Positions 13,946 to 14,896 of a stretch of DNA of 14,896 bases are shown piece by piece (position 1 is the first letter of the stretch; every line of letters begins with the position of its first letter). The position numbers were made by a program, and so were the translations under genes. The stretch covers positions 1 through 14,896 of the forward strand of contig JASLBE010000008.1 of assembly GCA_030146705.1 (NCBI GenBank), given 5' to 3'. This DNA is from Tissierellales bacterium (GTDB lineage Bacteria; Bacillota; Clostridia; Tissierellales; Tissierellaceae). Under the pieces are notes generated by a model. The model ran no database searches, was not told the origin of the DNA, and saw nothing but the letters and a program-made list of their open reading frames with translations.

Positions 13946-14896
13946 TAACTTAGAAGACAGACTTAGGACTATTAGCTTAGAAAAGATTTTAGAATATGCC
14001 CCTGTAGGAATTCATGTAATTGATAAAAACTATAGAACTATTTTATATAATAAGACTATGGCCGACCTAGAGGGGTTAGATGTAAATAGTGTAATGGGTA
14101 AAAATATACTTAAGGTTTTCCCTAGTTTAAATAAGGAGACTTCTACTCTAATAAGTACTATGAAAAGTGGAGAATCTATATTAAATAGGATGCAAAACTA
14201 TAAAAATAATAAGAACCAGGAAATTACAACTGTAAATACTACTATCCCCTTATACTATAAGGAGGAAGTGATTGGCTCTTTAGAGATATCAAACAATGTC
14301 ACCCATGTAAGGGAAATTTCTGACAATATAATATCTCTTCAAAAGGAGATACAGTCAAAAAATACAGGTAATAAAATTAATAGGTACACTTTTGATGACT
14401 TAATTGGAGAGCATGATGTTTTTAAAAAGACTAAGGAAATAGCTAAGATGGCAAGTAAGTCAACATCAAGCATTTTAATATATGGAGAAACAGGAACAGG
14501 CAAGGAGTTATTTGCTCAAAGTATCCACTACTCGGGTAATAGGGCCAATAAGCCCTTTATAGCTCAAAATTGTGCAGCTATTCCAGATAGCCTATTAGAG
14601 GGTATTTTATTTGGAACTGAAAAGGGAAGCTTTACTGGGGCTGTGTCTAATAAGGGGATCTTTGAACAGGCAAATGGTGGTACCCTTCTTTTAGATGAAA
14701 TAAATTCAATGTCTATTGACTTGCAAGCAAAACTTTTAAGAGTCCTTCAGGAAGGGTACATTAGAAGGGTTGGTGGCAAAAAGGATATACCAATTGATGT
14801 TAGGATTATTGCAACTACAAATGAAGAACCTATGAAAAGTATAGAAGAGGGTATAATAAGGAAAGACTTATTTTATAGATTAAATGTAATATCTTT
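13935..14896 (+). CDS. Sigma-54-dependent PAS/AAA+ transcriptional activator, RocR-like, 3' truncated by window
   Basis: Such activators bind far upstream DNA and use ATP to open promoters held by sigma-54 RNA polymerase. Here 320 residues are visible. A PAS-like sensor covers about 15-115 (YAPVGIHVIDKNYRTILYNK, QEITTVNTTIP). A short linker leads to the AAA+ domain from about 152 (FDDLIGEHDVFK). Walker A GETGTGKE is at 184-191, QNCAAIPDSLLEG follows, the sigma-54 contact loop is GSFTGA at 231-236, and Walker B ends in Asp254-Glu255 (GGTLLLDEI). DVRIIATTNEEP and RKDLFYRLNV follow; the helix-turn-helix end is outside the window. The overall pattern recalls B. subtilis RocR, the arginine/ornithine catabolism activator. 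The start at 13935 has a stop codon immediately upstream in frame and overlaps nrdR by 11 bases. Its nearest ribosome site (GGAGGAG, 13912-13918) is 16 bases away, so coupled translation is likely. Confidence 0.9.
   Translation, partial: MKTNNLEDRLRTISLEKILEYAPVGIHVIDKNYRTILYNKTMADLEGLDVNSVMGKNILKVFPSLNKETSTLISTMKSGESILNRMQNYKNNKNQEITTVNTTIPLYYKEEVIGSLEISNNVTHVREISDNIISLQKEIQSKNTGNKINRYTFDDLIGEHDVFKKTKEIAKMASKSTSSILIYGETGTGKELFAQSIHYSGNRANKPFIAQNCAAIPDSLLEGILFGTEKGSFTGAVSNKGIFEQANGGTLLLDEINSMSIDLQAKLLRVLQEGYIRRVGGKKDIPIDVRIIATTNEEPMKSIEEGIIRKDLFYRLNVIS

Noticed and set aside
1..14896. CRISPR array, tRNA, rRNA, insertion sequence or prophage
   Set aside because: No regularly spaced direct repeats, tRNA-like cloverleaf, conserved rRNA segment, transposase or phage gene was seen on reading both strands.

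Overview
The window carries a division and cell wall (dcw) gene cluster from a low-G+C Gram-positive anaerobe, most likely a member of Clostridia or Tissierellia. The evidence is the AT-rich DNA, the AGG-dominated arginine codons, strong AGGAGG-type ribosome binding sites, and the arrangement ftsQ/divIB, two DUF881 genes, sbp, ftsZ, which is typical of Firmicutes. All genes lie on the + strand. I cannot name the species.

Layout. Positions 2-154 hold the 3' end of a probable M16 (YfmH-like) peptidase gene, closely followed by lgt (prolipoprotein diacylglyceryl transferase). A 393-base gap follows. It holds a strong promoter, a two-hairpin stretch ending in an intrinsic terminator (candidate small RNA or attenuating leader, about 931-1028), and an AT-rich leader. 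The first division unit is rsmH, ftsL and a class B PBP with two PASTA domains (ftsI/pbpB/spoVD type). It ends at a perfect 34-base palindrome. A second promoter, with a perfect extended -10, starts mraY, murD, ftsW and murG. A 67-base gap separates murG from ftsQ/divIB, two tandem DUF881 membrane proteins, sbp, ftsZ and nrdR. The last gene, running off the right edge, is a RocR-like sigma-54-dependent activator with PAS and AAA+ domains.

How the genes work together. MurD, MraY and MurG carry out cytoplasmic and membrane steps of lipid II synthesis. FtsW polymerises lipid II and the class B PBP crosslinks it. FtsL and FtsQ/DivIB regulate that synthase pair, and FtsZ positions the machine. RsmH methylates 16S rRNA, Lgt acts in lipoprotein maturation, and NrdR represses ribonucleotide reductase genes.

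What is missing is informative: no mraZ, murE, murF, murC, murB or ftsA in their usual places, and no spoIIGA-sigE-sigG after ftsZ. This suggests a reduced or rearranged cluster, possibly in a non-spore-forming lineage. I found no clearly new defence or mobile system. The best leads are the promoter/two-hairpin/terminator unit before rsmH, the large palindrome and GC-rich islet at the murE-murF gap, and the ftsA-less DUF881-DUF881-Sbp-FtsZ block.
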